Part shown: in pieces, positions 1-9,083 of the stretch | Numbering within the stretch: the first letter of the stretch is position 1 | Layout of the letters: the number at the start of each line of letters is the position of its first letter | Assembly (NCBI RefSeq): GCF_007993655.1 | Contig: NZ_CP029077.1 | Coordinates: 1,141,154-1,205,153 of the forward strand | Direction of reading: 5' to 3' | Length of the DNA: 64,000 bases | Source: Candidatus Deianiraea vastatrix | GTDB lineage: Bacteria; Pseudomonadota; Alphaproteobacteria; Rickettsiales; Deianiraeaceae | The notes under the pieces: generated by a model | What the model was told of the DNA's origin: nothing | What the model saw: the letters and a program-made list of their open reading frames with translations, nothing else | Database searches by the model: none | Made by a program: the position numbers and the translations under genes

Positions 1-430
1 TTTCACTTAATATTGATTGAAGATTATGCTCTTTGAATCTTGTTAGCATATGTGCAACAGCTATTGGTGTGCCATTTCTGAGTGAATATAAATGTGGTAA
101 ATTCACCATTTTACCAATATCATTTTGAAATTTATCAAAATAAGGTGTATTATGAACTTTATATCCATTTGGAAAAAATTCCTTTGCTCTAGTTGATTCC
201 GCTCTAAGTAAAATGACCAATAAATCGTCATTATCTTTTTGTAAAAAGTCATACCTCTTTGAAAGATCATCTTTTTTATTCAGTATATTTTGATATTTTG
301 CTATTATTCCTGGATTTAATTCATTCTTTTTCTTGCTATCATACTTCTTTATATATTTTGTAATTTGCATACAGAATATTAGTAAACCAAGCAATGCCAA
401 TATATAATATATATATCTATTTTTTATCAT
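1..430 (-). CDS. Partial sulfatase / phosphoethanolamine-transferase-like protein (N-terminal 143 residues)
   Basis: The reading frame opens at an ATG at 430 and runs off the left edge without a stop. It starts with one membrane segment (about residues 5-21), then a lysine-rich linker. Around residues 66-130 it resembles the start of the alkaline-phosphatase-fold catalytic domain of EptA-type phosphoethanolamine transferases: a hydrophobic strand followed by AESTRAKEF, GYKVHNTPYFDKF, then a VNLPHLYS segment and NGTPIAVAHML, where the Thr sits at the position of the EptA nucleophile. Canonical EptA has five membrane segments before this domain; only one is seen here, so this is a shortened or divergent relative. 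It would act on envelope glycolipid at the outer face of the inner membrane. It is divergent from the polysaccharide genes that follow. The family call is inference from a short fragment. Confidence 0.5.
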   Translation of the reverse strand, partial: MIKNRYIYYILALLGLLIFCMQITKYIKKYDSKKKNELNPGIIAKYQNILNKKDDLSKRYDFLQKDNDDLLVILLRAESTRAKEFFPNGYKVHNTPYFDKFQNDIGKMVNLPHLYSLRNGTPIAVAHMLTRFKEHNLQSILSE

Positions 431-519
431 ATAAGTTAATATTTAATGAGATAATAGAATATGAAATATTATTTGCAAATTATTTTTTATATTGTAATTA
501 ACTGTAAAAGTTAGTGAAT

Positions 520-1575
520 ATGCAAAATTTTTATAAAGATAAAAGAATTTTTCTCACAGGGCATACTGGTTTTAAAGGTGCTTGGCTTGCATTAATTTTA
601 CATAAAATGGGAGCAAAAGTATTTGGTTTCAGCCTTGAGCCTCAAGACATTCGAGGAAATTTATACAATATATTAAATATTGAAAATACTATCGAAAAGT
701 CATATATTGGCGATATTTGCAATCTTGAAGAATTAAAAAAAGCTTACGAAGAAAGCCGTCCTGATATAGTGTTTCACTTAGCGGCGCAGCCATTTGTCTT
801 AAGATCTTACAAAAATCCAATAGAAACGTATCAAACAAACATTATTGGGCTTGCAAATTTATTTGAAACGATAAGAAATTCATCTCATTTGCCAAAAGTT
901 GTGTTAAATGTAACAACCGATAAATGCTATGAAAATAAAGAATGGCACTATCCATATCGTGAAAATGAGCCACTTGGCGGACATGATCCATATTCAGCAA
1001 GCAAAGCAATGGCGGAAATCTTGACAACATCTTATCGCAAGAGCTTTTTTCAAGATGGTAAGACAAAAATCATTACAGCAAGGGGTGGAAATGTTATTGG
1101 CGGTGGAGATTTTGGCGAAAACAGAATAATTCCAGATTTAATACAGTCAATTGAAAATAACACAACACTTGAGATTAGAAACCCAAATTCAATACGCCCT
1201 TGGCAGTATATTTTCGATGTTTTATCGGGTTATATGACATTTGTAAAGTACGCTTTTGAGCAAGATAATCTTGAAATGACATCTCTAAATATTGGACCAG
1301 AAAATACAAACGAGACAAACACAATCACTCTTGTAAGCAATATGATTGATGCTATTGGAAAGGGTAAGTTTGAGGTTAAAAAAGGAGATTTTCATCACGA
1401 AGCGCATTATCTAAAACTTGACATAAGTCTTGCTAAATGCGTTTTAAATTGGAAACCAAAGTACTGCACTCAAGAGATGATTAGTCAAACTGCAAAATGG
1501 TATAAATCCTATATAAATAAAGAGGATATAAACACTATATCATATAATATGATTGAGGATTTTTTTGCTTTATGA
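520..1575 (+). CDS. rfbG: CDP-glucose 4,6-dehydratase-like NAD-dependent sugar-nucleotide dehydratase
   Basis: Extended short-chain dehydrogenase/reductase of the RfbG type, which converts CDP-glucose to CDP-4-keto-6-deoxyglucose for 3,6-dideoxyhexoses in surface polysaccharide. Visible motifs: the Rossmann loop GHTGFKGAWL near the N-terminus, the HLAAQPFV strand, TTDKCYENKEW after the fourth strand and the catalytic YSASKAMAE (Tyr-x3-Lys). Length about 351 residues matches the family. An in-frame GTG lies two codons upstream (514), but the ATG at 520 fits the usual start close to the Rossmann strand. The stop overlaps the next gene's ATG by 4 bp, so the dehydratase and glycosyltransferase are translationally coupled. 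CDP-specificity rather than GDP- or dTDP-specificity is inferred from the GFKG motif. Confidence 0.82.
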   Translation: MQNFYKDKRIFLTGHTGFKGAWLALILHKMGAKVFGFSLEPQDIRGNLYNILNIENTIEKSYIGDICNLEELKKAYEESRPDIVFHLAAQPFVLRSYKNPIETYQTNIIGLANLFETIRNSSHLPKVVLNVTTDKCYENKEWHYPYRENEPLGGHDPYSASKAMAEILTTSYRKSFFQDGKTKIITARGGNVIGGGDFGENRIIPDLIQSIENNTTLEIRNPNSIRPWQYIFDVLSGYMTFVKYAFEQDNLEMTSLNIGPENTNETNTITLVSNMIDAIGKGKFEVKKGDFHHEAHYLKLDISLAKCVLNWKPKYCTQEMISQTAKWYKSYINKEDINTISYNMIEDFFAL

Positions 1576-2681
1576 AAAACCCAAAAATCACTGTTTTTAT
1601 TTCATATTACAATGATGAACAGTTTATAGCTGAATCAATTTCCTCAATTTTAAAGCAGACTTTTGATGATTTTGAGCTAATTTTACTTGATCATGCAAGC
1701 CTTGATAAAAGCGCCCAAATTGCGCATTCCTTTAAAGATGAAAGAATTGTGCATTTAAAAATGGAAAAAAATATACTTGCAGGCGGAAGTGAGTTATTTT
1801 TAAAAATCCTTGATGCTGCAAGGGGTGAATATATCAAATTCTTTTGTGCAGATGATGTAATGGAAGAAAATTGCCTTGAGGAGCTAATGCGTGAAATTAA
1901 TCAAAATCCTAATATAGATATGCTGTTTTCCGATATGTCTGTTATAGACGAGCAAGGAAAGATGAAAAAAAATAATTATGTTTTTAATATTGCTTTTGGT
2001 AAAAGTGAAAATGAGTTATTAAAATTCCTTTTTAATGGTATAACGCTAATTTCATATCCAACTGTATTGATTAAAAAATCTAAAATCTATAGGGAATATG
2101 TCTGTCGCATTGGAATTCAGCTTTTTGATGTAAAGCTTTGGGCAAATTTACTACTTGGAGGTTGTACAGCAAAATTTGTTAATCAAAAACTTGTAAGATA
2201 TAGAATACATAAGAATCAAATGAGCGGACTTCATGTTGGCTCAAAAATCAGCAATAGACTTGCATTTGAAGAGTTTCATTTACTTGATTTATTTCTTGAA
2301 AAAATGAATTTTGAAACAGCAAAAAAAGTTTTTGGAAATGAAATATCAGATAACAAGGAGTTTTTGAAATTTAATTTATGCAAAATAGCACTGGATAGCG
2401 ATAATTTTCAAATTCGACTCAGCGCTCTTCATAATCTATTTAACCTTTTGCAAGATGATGATTTAAGGCGTAAAATAGACCTTGAATATGGCTTTGGAAT
2501 TAAAGAAATGAGATATTTAATGACCTTGGAAAAATTTAGTATACATCATAGGGTGAATGCCAAGCATAATATATTTATGTTAGTGAAAAAATATGGCTAT
2601 TACTTTTGTGTTAAGCTGCATATTCGTCGCCCAGTAAAGCAAATTTACCTGATAATAAAACGAATTTTCAATATAGTCTAA
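1572..2681 (+). CDS. Family 2 glycosyltransferase
   Basis: GT-A fold glycosyltransferase. The N-terminus reads PKITVFISYYNDEQFI, typical of family 2, followed by SILKQTFDDFELILLD and, near residues 90-97, the metal-binding FFCADD (DxD-type) motif. The remaining half contains a hydrophobic acceptor region and a basic C-terminus, with no obvious membrane span. It probably transfers a sugar onto a polysaccharide or lipid-linked intermediate on the cytoplasmic face of the inner membrane. Its ATG overlaps the preceding dehydratase stop (ATGA), so the two are co-translated. Donor and acceptor cannot be told from sequence. Confidence 0.8.
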   Translation: MKNPKITVFISYYNDEQFIAESISSILKQTFDDFELILLDHASLDKSAQIAHSFKDERIVHLKMEKNILAGGSELFLKILDAARGEYIKFFCADDVMEENCLEELMREINQNPNIDMLFSDMSVIDEQGKMKKNNYVFNIAFGKSENELLKFLFNGITLISYPTVLIKKSKIYREYVCRIGIQLFDVKLWANLLLGGCTAKFVNQKLVRYRIHKNQMSGLHVGSKISNRLAFEEFHLLDLFLEKMNFETAKKVFGNEISDNKEFLKFNLCKIALDSDNFQIRLSALHNLFNLLQDDDLRRKIDLEYGFGIKEMRYLMTLEKFSIHHRVNAKHNIFMLVKKYGYYFCVKLHIRRPVKQIYLIIKRIFNIV

Positions 2682-2756
2682 TATTAGTTGTAAGTGATTA
2701 ATCTATTGACTTTTATCTTAAGTTAAAATAGAAAGACAATATAAGTAATTATAGAT

Positions 2757-4187
2757 ATGATTGCAAAAACCTTGATTACAATTATGGTTGGCGGCTCTGG
2801 AACAAGGCTTTGGCCGCTGTCAAGAGAAAATATGCCAAAACAGTTTATTAATCTTGATAAATCGGGTTTAACTTTATTTCAGCAATGCGTTTTAAGGGGT
2901 AAAAAACTATCAAGCAATATATTGCTAATTGCAAATTTTCGACACAGATTTATAATCATGGAGCAGCTTCGAAAAATCAATCTTGAGGAAGACAAAAATA
3001 TACATGTTATATATGAGCCATGTGCGAAAAACACACTTGCCGTAAGCATTATTGCGTCACTATTTGCAAGTAAAAATGGCTTTGAAAAGGTATTGCTGCT
3101 GCCAAGCGATCAGAAAATTATTAATGAAGATGTCTTTATGGCATCATGTAAAAAAGTCGATGAATTCTACAAAAATCAAGGAATTGTAACTTTTGGAATA
3201 GTTCCAACGTTTGCGCATAATGGCTATGGATATATTGAAAAAACCAGTGATAGTGTGGGAAATGGCATTTTTAAAGTCGCAAAATTTACCGAAAAACCAG
3301 ATAATCAGAGGGCAAAGCAATATCTTGAAGGCAAAAAGCATCTTTGGAATTGCGGAATTTTCTTCTTTTGTCCAAAGTTTTTCCTTACGCAGGCTGAAGC
3401 TTTTGAAAAAGTAAGTCTTGAATTTGCAAAGCAGTCTTTTGAGCACTCTAAAGATCATATTGATGGAATTTTGCTAAATGATGAGTTTTTTGACAAAATT
3501 AGGTCAGATTCAATAGACTTTGCAATAATGCAAAAAGTAAGCGAAATTTTCTGCATAGAAATTGAAAATCTTGGTTGGACAGATCTTGGATCTTTCGGTC
3601 AAATCTACGATATTGCAAGTAAAGATGAAAAGGGAAATTTGCTGGACAGTGATGTATATATTGATGAAGTTTCAAATTCGCATATTATAAATACTAGTGA
3701 AAAGCCGCTTATTGCCCATGGAATCGAGGATTTACTCATTATTGCCATGAAAGATGCAATAACAATCACGAAAAAAGACAGTCAGGGCAATAAACAAATG
3801 CTTGAAAAATTGCAAAATACGCAATTACCGTGCCTTAAAAATCACTGTTTTGACAACAGACCTTGGGGCGGATACGAAAATGTGATGGAAAAGGAGAACT
3901 TTAAGATAAAAATCATCACAGTCAAGCCGAAAAATGAACTTTCATACCAAATGCACAATAAACGCAGCGAGCATTGGATTTGCATAAGCGGAAGCGGCAT
4001 TGTGACATTAAACGACAAAGAAATCCCGTTTTGCAAGGATGAATCAATTTACATACCCGTTTTAGCAAAGCATAAAATCGCAAATCACAGTAAAACACAA
4101 GATTTGGTTTTCATCGAAGTTCAATGTGGATCGTACTTTGGCGAGGATGATATTGTAAGATATGAAGATAAATATGGGAGGGTTTAA
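2757..4187 (+). CDS. manC: Mannose-1-phosphate guanylyltransferase / mannose-6-phosphate isomerase
   Basis: Bifunctional enzyme making GDP-mannose for surface polysaccharide. The N-terminal nucleotidyltransferase shows the pyrophosphorylase signature VGGSGTRLWPLSREN followed by MPKQF; LLPSDQ, GYGYIE and FTEKPD match the active-site strands of the family. The C-terminal 110 residues form the type II phosphomannose isomerase cupin, beginning RPWGGYENV and containing YQMHNKRSEHW and IPVLAKHKIANH. The 476-residue length is normal. It follows the glycosyltransferase by 75 bp with a TTGACT element in the gap, so it may have its own promoter. In the family the product feeds GDP-mannose-derived sugars such as fucose or perosamine; which is used here is not visible. 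Confidence 0.9.
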   Translation: MIAKTLITIMVGGSGTRLWPLSRENMPKQFINLDKSGLTLFQQCVLRGKKLSSNILLIANFRHRFIIMEQLRKINLEEDKNIHVIYEPCAKNTLAVSIIASLFASKNGFEKVLLLPSDQKIINEDVFMASCKKVDEFYKNQGIVTFGIVPTFAHNGYGYIEKTSDSVGNGIFKVAKFTEKPDNQRAKQYLEGKKHLWNCGIFFFCPKFFLTQAEAFEKVSLEFAKQSFEHSKDHIDGILLNDEFFDKIRSDSIDFAIMQKVSEIFCIEIENLGWTDLGSFGQIYDIASKDEKGNLLDSDVYIDEVSNSHIINTSEKPLIAHGIEDLLIIAMKDAITITKKDSQGNKQMLEKLQNTQLPCLKNHCFDNRPWGGYENVMEKENFKIKIITVKPKNELSYQMHNKRSEHWICISGSGIVTLNDKEIPFCKDESIYIPVLAKHKIANHSKTQDLVFIEVQCGSYFGEDDIVRYEDKYGRV

Positions 4188-4371
4188 CATAGTTAAATTA
4201 AATTTAGGCTTTGTTTAGAGGGATTTAGTATGCTTAATTTATTGAGATTGCATTGTTATTGATGCTTTTGATTGGAATAATCGGCATTTTTGAAAAAGTC
4301 GTGGTATTTTAGATAAAAACCTTGACAATTAAAGATTTTTTAGTTTTTTTTTGTTATATTATTTATATTAC

Positions 4372-4818
4372 ATGAAAGTGTGTTTATTTAGGCCTGACAT
4401 GCCTGGGAATTTTGGTAATATTATTAGAACGATTTCCTGCTTTGGTATTAATGAGATTGATGTTATTAGGCCGACTGGTTTTGTATTAGATCAAAAAGAG
4501 GTTAAAAGATCTATGATGGACTATGGAGTTGATTTTCGGATAAACTGCTTTGATAATTTTGAGGAATATAGATCTGCAAATGATGAGGCAAGGATAATTT
4601 TACTGACAACAAAAGCAGATAAATTATATAGTGAGTATAGCTTTAAGCAAGGTGATATATTGCTTTTTGGATCAGAGTCTGGTGGGGTTAGTGAAGATGT
4701 AGTGAAGTTATGCGATGATAGTTTGAAAATCAAAATGGCTGAAGGTAAGAGGTCTTTAAATCTTGCGGTAAGTGTTGGGATTGTTGTATCGTATGCAAGT
4801 TTAGTTGTTAATCGGTAA
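4372..4818 (+). CDS. trmL: tRNA (cytidine/uridine-34-2'-O)-methyltransferase TrmL
   Basis: Small SPOUT-class methyltransferase that 2'-O-methylates the wobble base of tRNA-Leu isoacceptors. It begins at the ATG at 4372 with MKVCLFRPDMPGNFGNIIRT, the standard TrmL start (LFxPxxPxNxGxIxRT); an upstream TTG at 4351 only adds unrelated residues. The trefoil-knot SAM site is visible as LLFGSESGGVS, then the final RSLNLAVSVGIV. At 148 residues it has the usual TrmL length with no extra RNA-binding domain. It converges on the SbmA-like gene and overlaps its 3' end by 11 bp. Confidence 0.88.
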   Translation: MKVCLFRPDMPGNFGNIIRTISCFGINEIDVIRPTGFVLDQKEVKRSMMDYGVDFRINCFDNFEEYRSANDEARIILLTTKADKLYSEYSFKQGDILLFGSESGGVSEDVVKLCDDSLKIKMAEGKRSLNLAVSVGIVVSYASLVVNR

Positions 4819-5752
4819 TTTTATTGTCAAGAAAATCGATTATTGCATTTTGCCTTATTTCATCAAGTTCTTTTACACGTGCAACTGTTGCATCAAATTC
4901 TACTATTTTATCGATATTATTGACGATAAAGCTTATTTCTGTGAGCAATTTTGAAAGCCCTGTGCCCATTTGAACCATTTGACCAAGGGTAATTTTAGCT
5001 GCTATGTAACGAGGAACAAGAAAGGTATATGGTATTGCATGTGATATTTTATCATATGTATTTTTAAAATACATTAAAAGTCGCTCTTTTTTTGACATTT
5101 TAACATAATTTTGCAGAACACTTGATATATCAGGTAGTGTTTTATTACGAGTTAGCTTAGTTTGATCTATTAAATCACGACGAAGTCCACCTTCGAGGGA
5201 TTCTTGATTATATTGTAACTTTACAACTGGGTGACCTATTTTTTTACTTATTATTGAAGCAAGTATTGTAACTATTATACATATTGCAAGTGTTAAATAG
5301 CCTATTTTAAGGGTTATAAGCACATAAAGAAATGACGGTATGAGCAATATTGAGTGCAGAAGTAGGGCAAAAAGATTAATAAATTGGGTACCAAATTGAA
5401 GCAAATCTTGGCTCATTCTTTGGCAGGAAAATTTACATTTTTCTTCATTTAAAACATAGATATTGTAGTAGTTATATATTGTTTTTCTAAAGTAGGATGT
5501 GAACATTCTTTTGCGATAGTGCATTTCGGCTTCGGTTAGTCCAAGTGTTATCATTAATGCGAAGTAGAGAGCTATATTTGCTATGACTTTTTGGCTATTT
5601 TTATTAACAAGGGAGTCATAAAACCAGCCATAAACACAATTCATGCAAACAAGACACGCTACTGCCATAATTGAAAGAAATATCACGAATGTCATTTGTA
5701 TTTTGGCATTTTTTGACATTCCGTGTTTTAGTATAGTAAATATTTTAGTCAT
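4808..5752 (-). CDS. SbmA/BacA-like inner-membrane peptide transporter
   Basis: Membrane protein with about five or six hydrophobic segments and no ATPase domain. The middle and C-terminal parts resemble the SbmA/BacA family (ABC-type membrane fold driven by the proton gradient): a cytoplasmic stretch KFSCQRMSQDLLQF at the place of the SbmA QRIQED motif, then NQESLEGGLRRDLIDQT matching the family's ExxLExxFRxxLxxxR region, and GQMVQMGTGLSKL near the end. At 314 residues it is shorter than SbmA (about 400). Family members import peptides and antimicrobial peptides, and in symbionts protect against host defence peptides. It lies 5 bp downstream of yebC, so the two probably share a transcript. 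The assignment rests on motif resemblance only. Confidence 0.6.
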   Translation of the reverse strand: MTKIFTILKHGMSKNAKIQMTFVIFLSIMAVACLVCMNCVYGWFYDSLVNKNSQKVIANIALYFALMITLGLTEAEMHYRKRMFTSYFRKTIYNYYNIYVLNEEKCKFSCQRMSQDLLQFGTQFINLFALLLHSILLIPSFLYVLITLKIGYLTLAICIIVTILASIISKKIGHPVVKLQYNQESLEGGLRRDLIDQTKLTRNKTLPDISSVLQNYVKMSKKERLLMYFKNTYDKISHAIPYTFLVPRYIAAKITLGQMVQMGTGLSKLLTEISFIVNNIDKIVEFDATVARVKELDEIRQNAIIDFLDNKITD

Positions 5753-5757
5753 TGTTA

Positions 5758-6483
5758 TTAATCAAAATTTGCATTAGAAAAAACATCTTGAACATCATCT
5801 AAATTTTCAAAAGCATCGAGCATTTTTAATAGTTTTTCTTTTTGCTCTCCAGATACGGCAATTTTATTTTCAGCATCCCAGATAACGCTTATACTTTCTG
5901 CATCGCCGAGTTTATTTGAGACTTTTTCGGCGATTTCATGAACTTTAGTCCAATCTGTTGTGATATAGAATTTTTGATCATCTTCTTGTACGTCAATTGC
6001 CTCGGCTTCAATTGCTATTTCTATTATTTCATCTATGGTTTTGGCATTTTTTTGATAAACTATAAGACCTATGTGAGCAAAGCTATATTCAACAGAGCCG
6101 GTTTCGCCTAGATTGCCGCCGTATTTTGAAAATATTGCACGAACTTCGCCTGCGGTGCGATTTTTATTATCTGTAAGGCATTCTATTATAATTGCAATAC
6201 CGCCAGGTGCATAGCCATTATAGCGCATTTCTTCGTAGTTATCGTCAGAGTCTGAGTTATTTGAATATCGCTTAATAGCAGCATCGATTTTATCTTTTGG
6301 AAGATTTGCCGATTTTGCCTCAAGTATTGCGCTACGAAGTTTTGAATTGACATCTGGGTCTGGAAGTCCTGTTTTGAGTGCAACCATTATATTGCGTTGC
6401 ACGCGGGTCAAGATTTTAGATTTTTTCTTATCTTGCGCATCTTTTTTGTGTTTAATATTTGCAAAATGTGAATGTCCAGCCAT
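5758..6483 (-). CDS. yebC: YebC/PmpR (TACO1) family protein
   Basis: Begins with the family hallmark MAGHSHFANIKHKKDAQDKKK and continues with the three-domain YebC pattern: LPKDKIDAAIKR, then YNGYAPGGIAIIIECLTDN, NRTAGEVRAIFSKYGGNLGETGSVEY. At 241 residues it has the normal length. YebC proteins were described as transcriptional regulators; more recent work on the family assigns them to the ribosome, relieving stalls at proline-rich stretches. It is the first gene of a minus-strand pair with the SbmA-like gene and is divergent from rodA, with a 67-bp gap holding the rodA promoter. Confidence 0.92.
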   Translation of the reverse strand: MAGHSHFANIKHKKDAQDKKKSKILTRVQRNIMVALKTGLPDPDVNSKLRSAILEAKSANLPKDKIDAAIKRYSNNSDSDDNYEEMRYNGYAPGGIAIIIECLTDNKNRTAGEVRAIFSKYGGNLGETGSVEYSFAHIGLIVYQKNAKTIDEIIEIAIEAEAIDVQEDDQKFYITTDWTKVHEIAEKVSNKLGDAESISVIWDAENKIAVSGEQKEKLLKMLDAFENLDDVQDVFSNANFD

Positions 6484-6500
6484 AAAAAAATTATTTACAC

Positions 6501-6529
6501 TTGACTTTTAAATGAATATAAATTAATAA
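6501..6529 (+). promoter_or_regulatory. Sigma70-type promoter for rodA-glmM
   Basis: TTGACT at 6501-6506, a 17-bp spacer and TAATAA at 6524-6529, ending 21 bp upstream of the rodA GTG. Predicted transcription start is near 6536, giving a very short leader for the GTG and a leader of about 50 nt for the in-frame ATG at 6590. No Shine-Dalgarno sequence is visible. Confidence 0.6.
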
Positions 6530-6550
6530 AAATCAACAAACTTTTTTCAA

Positions 6551-7711
6551 GTGTTAAGCGCGGCGCAGAAAAAACAGCAAAAAAGACAGATGTTAATGAC
6601 GAGTAGCTATATTGCTACGAAGATTTTTGATTTTCAGAAATTAAAAAAGATGCCATTTTCATTTGTGATATTAATGGCAATGATGCTTGCAATTGGGCTT
6701 ACTGCTATATTTTCTGTTGATCAAAGCGGAATTTTATTTAAAAAGCAGTTATTTTCTTTGCCTTTCATGATGTGTATTTTTGCGTTGGTAACGTGTATTC
6801 ATCCTGTATATTTAAAGAGATATTCGTATATATTTTATCTTTTGTGTTTATTTTTACTAGTTTTAACATATGCGATTGGTAAAATTTCCCTTGGTGCGCA
6901 AAGATGGCTTAGTATTGGTGTTATTCAAATTCAACCGTCTGAGTTTATAAAAATTGGAATAATTTTAGTGATGGCACAGTATTTTTCCAAGTCAGAAATG
7001 AGAGATATTGCATCATTAAAAAAGATTATCAAACCTCTTTTACTTGCTTTAGTGCCATGTGTTTTAACAATTATACAGCCTGATTTAGGAACTGGAATGA
7101 TTATTTTATTTATTTCCATTGTAATATTTTTTATTTCTGGGGTAAAAATGTGGAAGTTTGCTTTATCTGGTGTTATTGTATTAATCTCTATACCAATAAT
7201 ATGGGCAAAATTGCATGATTATCAAAAGCAGAGAATTTTAACTTTTATAAATCCGGAAAGCGATGTTTTAAATTCTGGATACAACATAACACAGGCTAAA
7301 ATTGCTATTGGTGGTGGTGGATTTTTTGGCTCTGGAGTTGGGCTTGGAAGTCAGACGCGTTCAAATTTTGTACCTGAAAACAAAACAGATTTCATTTTTA
7401 CAGTAATTGGCGAAGAGATGGGTTTTATTGGTACTGTAGGGCTTATTATAATGTATATTGGGATATTTTTTTATGGGCATTATACATCTATATCGCGCAA
7501 AGATTTCTTTTTAAAGATTGCAGCACAGGCATCGACAACATTAATTTTCGTGCATATGATTATTAATATTGGTATGAATATTGGTATTGTTCCAGTTGTT
7601 GGCGTGCCACTGCCGTTTATTTCGTATGGGCGAAGTTCCATGCTGACATCCTTTATATTACTTGGAATTATATCGAATGCTTATGTAAATGAAGATGTTA
7701 ATTTAAGTTAA
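6551..7711 (+). CDS. rodA: Rod-shape peptidoglycan glycosyltransferase RodA
   Basis: SEDS-family polytopic membrane enzyme (about ten membrane segments) that polymerises lipid II during cell elongation with a class B PBP. Family markers: GAQRWLSIG, IQIQPSEFIKI, IIQPDLGTGMII, QAKIAIGGGGFFGSGVG, ENKTDFIFTVIGEEMGF and VVGVPLPFISYG. RodA rather than FtsW is suggested by VPENKTDFIF and GVPLPFISYG. One residue is odd: the nearly invariant SYGGSS reads SYGRSS here. Two starts are possible, GTG at 6551 or the in-frame ATG at 6590. glmM follows 4 bp after the stop, forming a cell-wall operon. Confidence 0.88.
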   Translation: MLSAAQKKQQKRQMLMTSSYIATKIFDFQKLKKMPFSFVILMAMMLAIGLTAIFSVDQSGILFKKQLFSLPFMMCIFALVTCIHPVYLKRYSYIFYLLCLFLLVLTYAIGKISLGAQRWLSIGVIQIQPSEFIKIGIILVMAQYFSKSEMRDIASLKKIIKPLLLALVPCVLTIIQPDLGTGMIILFISIVIFFISGVKMWKFALSGVIVLISIPIIWAKLHDYQKQRILTFINPESDVLNSGYNITQAKIAIGGGGFFGSGVGLGSQTRSNFVPENKTDFIFTVIGEEMGFIGTVGLIIMYIGIFFYGHYTSISRKDFFLKIAAQASTTLIFVHMIINIGMNIGIVPVVGVPLPFISYGRSSMLTSFILLGIISNAYVNEDVNLS

Positions 7712-7715
7712 ATAT

Positions 7716-9074
7716 ATGGGAAAACTATTTGGAACTGATGGAATTCGCGGCCTTGCAAACTCAAGCATTATGAATGTTGAAGTTGCAAGCAAGATTGGTG
7801 CAATTATTGGAAATAAATTAAAGTCTCTAACATCAACAAAGCGTGTTATTATAGGCAAAGACACAAGGCTTTCAAGTTACATGATTGAAAATGCTATTAC
7901 TTCTGGGCTTTTATCGTCTGGAATGAATGTTATTTTAACAGGCCCCGTGCCAACTCCTGCTATAAGTTTTTTAACAAGAAGCATGAGGTGTGATATAGGA
8001 ATTATGATTTCAGCATCACACAATGAGTATATTGATAATGGGATAAAATTTTTTGATGCAAATGGTGAAAAGATTAGCGATCAATTGCAATACGAGATAG
8101 AGCATGCATATTTTAACTGCAAAATTGATGATTTTTTCTGCACCCCTGATGCAATTGGAAGAGCAAAAAGAATTGAGGGAATGAGTGATAGATATATAGA
8201 GTTTGTAAAAAGAAGTTTTCCGCAGGGAAAAATGTTAGGTGGAATAAGGGTTGTAATTGACTGTGCAAATGGCGCAAATTACAAGATAGCACCTGATATT
8301 TTATGGGAACTTGGGGCTGATATTATTGTAATTGGAAACGAGCCAAATGGAGTTAATATTAATCTTAACTGCGGCTCAACTCACCCAAGTATATTGCAGC
8401 AAAGAGTAATTGAAACAAGGGCTGATATTGGAATTGCACTCGACGGTGATGGTGATAGATTGATTATTGTGGATGAAAAAGGTGAGATAGCAGATGGAGA
8501 CCAGATTATTACTGCCATTGCAATGTATTTAAAAGATCTTGATCACCTAAACAGTAAGTATGTTGTTGCAACCATAGTTTCAAATCTTGGAATGGAAAAA
8601 TATCTAAATCAACATGGGCTTGAGCTAATTAGAACCGATGTTGGTGATAAGAATGTATATGAGGCAATGAAGAAATACAATTCTTCTGTTGGTGGCGAGC
8701 AGTCTGGGCATATAATAATGAAGAAATTTTGCACAACTGGTGATGGTTTAATTAGTGCGCTGAATATATTATCGATGATGACAACATATAATAAGAAGGC
8801 AAGTGAGATATTGAATTTTTTCGAGAAAGTTCCGCAATATTTATCAAAGATTAAGTTTGATACAAAGCCAACTGTTGATATATCAAAAGACTTAAACAGC
8901 ATTGCAAATGAATATTTAAAGAAATTACCTGATAGTAAAATAATAATACGGAAATCTGGAACTGAAAATCTAATTAGACTGACTATTGAGACTAATGACA
9001 AGAATTACAAGGAAATTGAAGATGAAATTATATCAAAGGTTCAGGCTGTATTAAAAAATGCTGGATCTTTATAG
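7716..9074 (+). CDS. glmM: Phosphoglucosamine mutase
   Basis: Converts glucosamine-6-phosphate to glucosamine-1-phosphate, the committed step towards UDP-GlcNAc for peptidoglycan and lipid A. The N-terminus MGKLFGTDGIRGLAN is diagnostic; the catalytic loop is MISASHN with Ser101 as phosphoserine; the metal loop is ALDGDGDRLI; the sugar-binding loop is GGEQSGH; the phosphate-binding end is RKSGTENLIR. At 452 residues it is complete. It is the second gene of the rodA operon and converges on the coiled-coil gene with a 9-bp gap. Confidence 0.95.
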   Translation: MGKLFGTDGIRGLANSSIMNVEVASKIGAIIGNKLKSLTSTKRVIIGKDTRLSSYMIENAITSGLLSSGMNVILTGPVPTPAISFLTRSMRCDIGIMISASHNEYIDNGIKFFDANGEKISDQLQYEIEHAYFNCKIDDFFCTPDAIGRAKRIEGMSDRYIEFVKRSFPQGKMLGGIRVVIDCANGANYKIAPDILWELGADIIVIGNEPNGVNINLNCGSTHPSILQQRVIETRADIGIALDGDGDRLIIVDEKGEIADGDQIITAIAMYLKDLDHLNSKYVVATIVSNLGMEKYLNQHGLELIRTDVGDKNVYEAMKKYNSSVGGEQSGHIIMKKFCTTGDGLISALNILSMMTTYNKKASEILNFFEKVPQYLSKIKFDTKPTVDISKDLNSIANEYLKKLPDSKIIIRKSGTENLIRLTIETNDKNYKEIEDEIISKVQAVLKNAGSL

Positions 9075-9083
9075 TTGTATATT

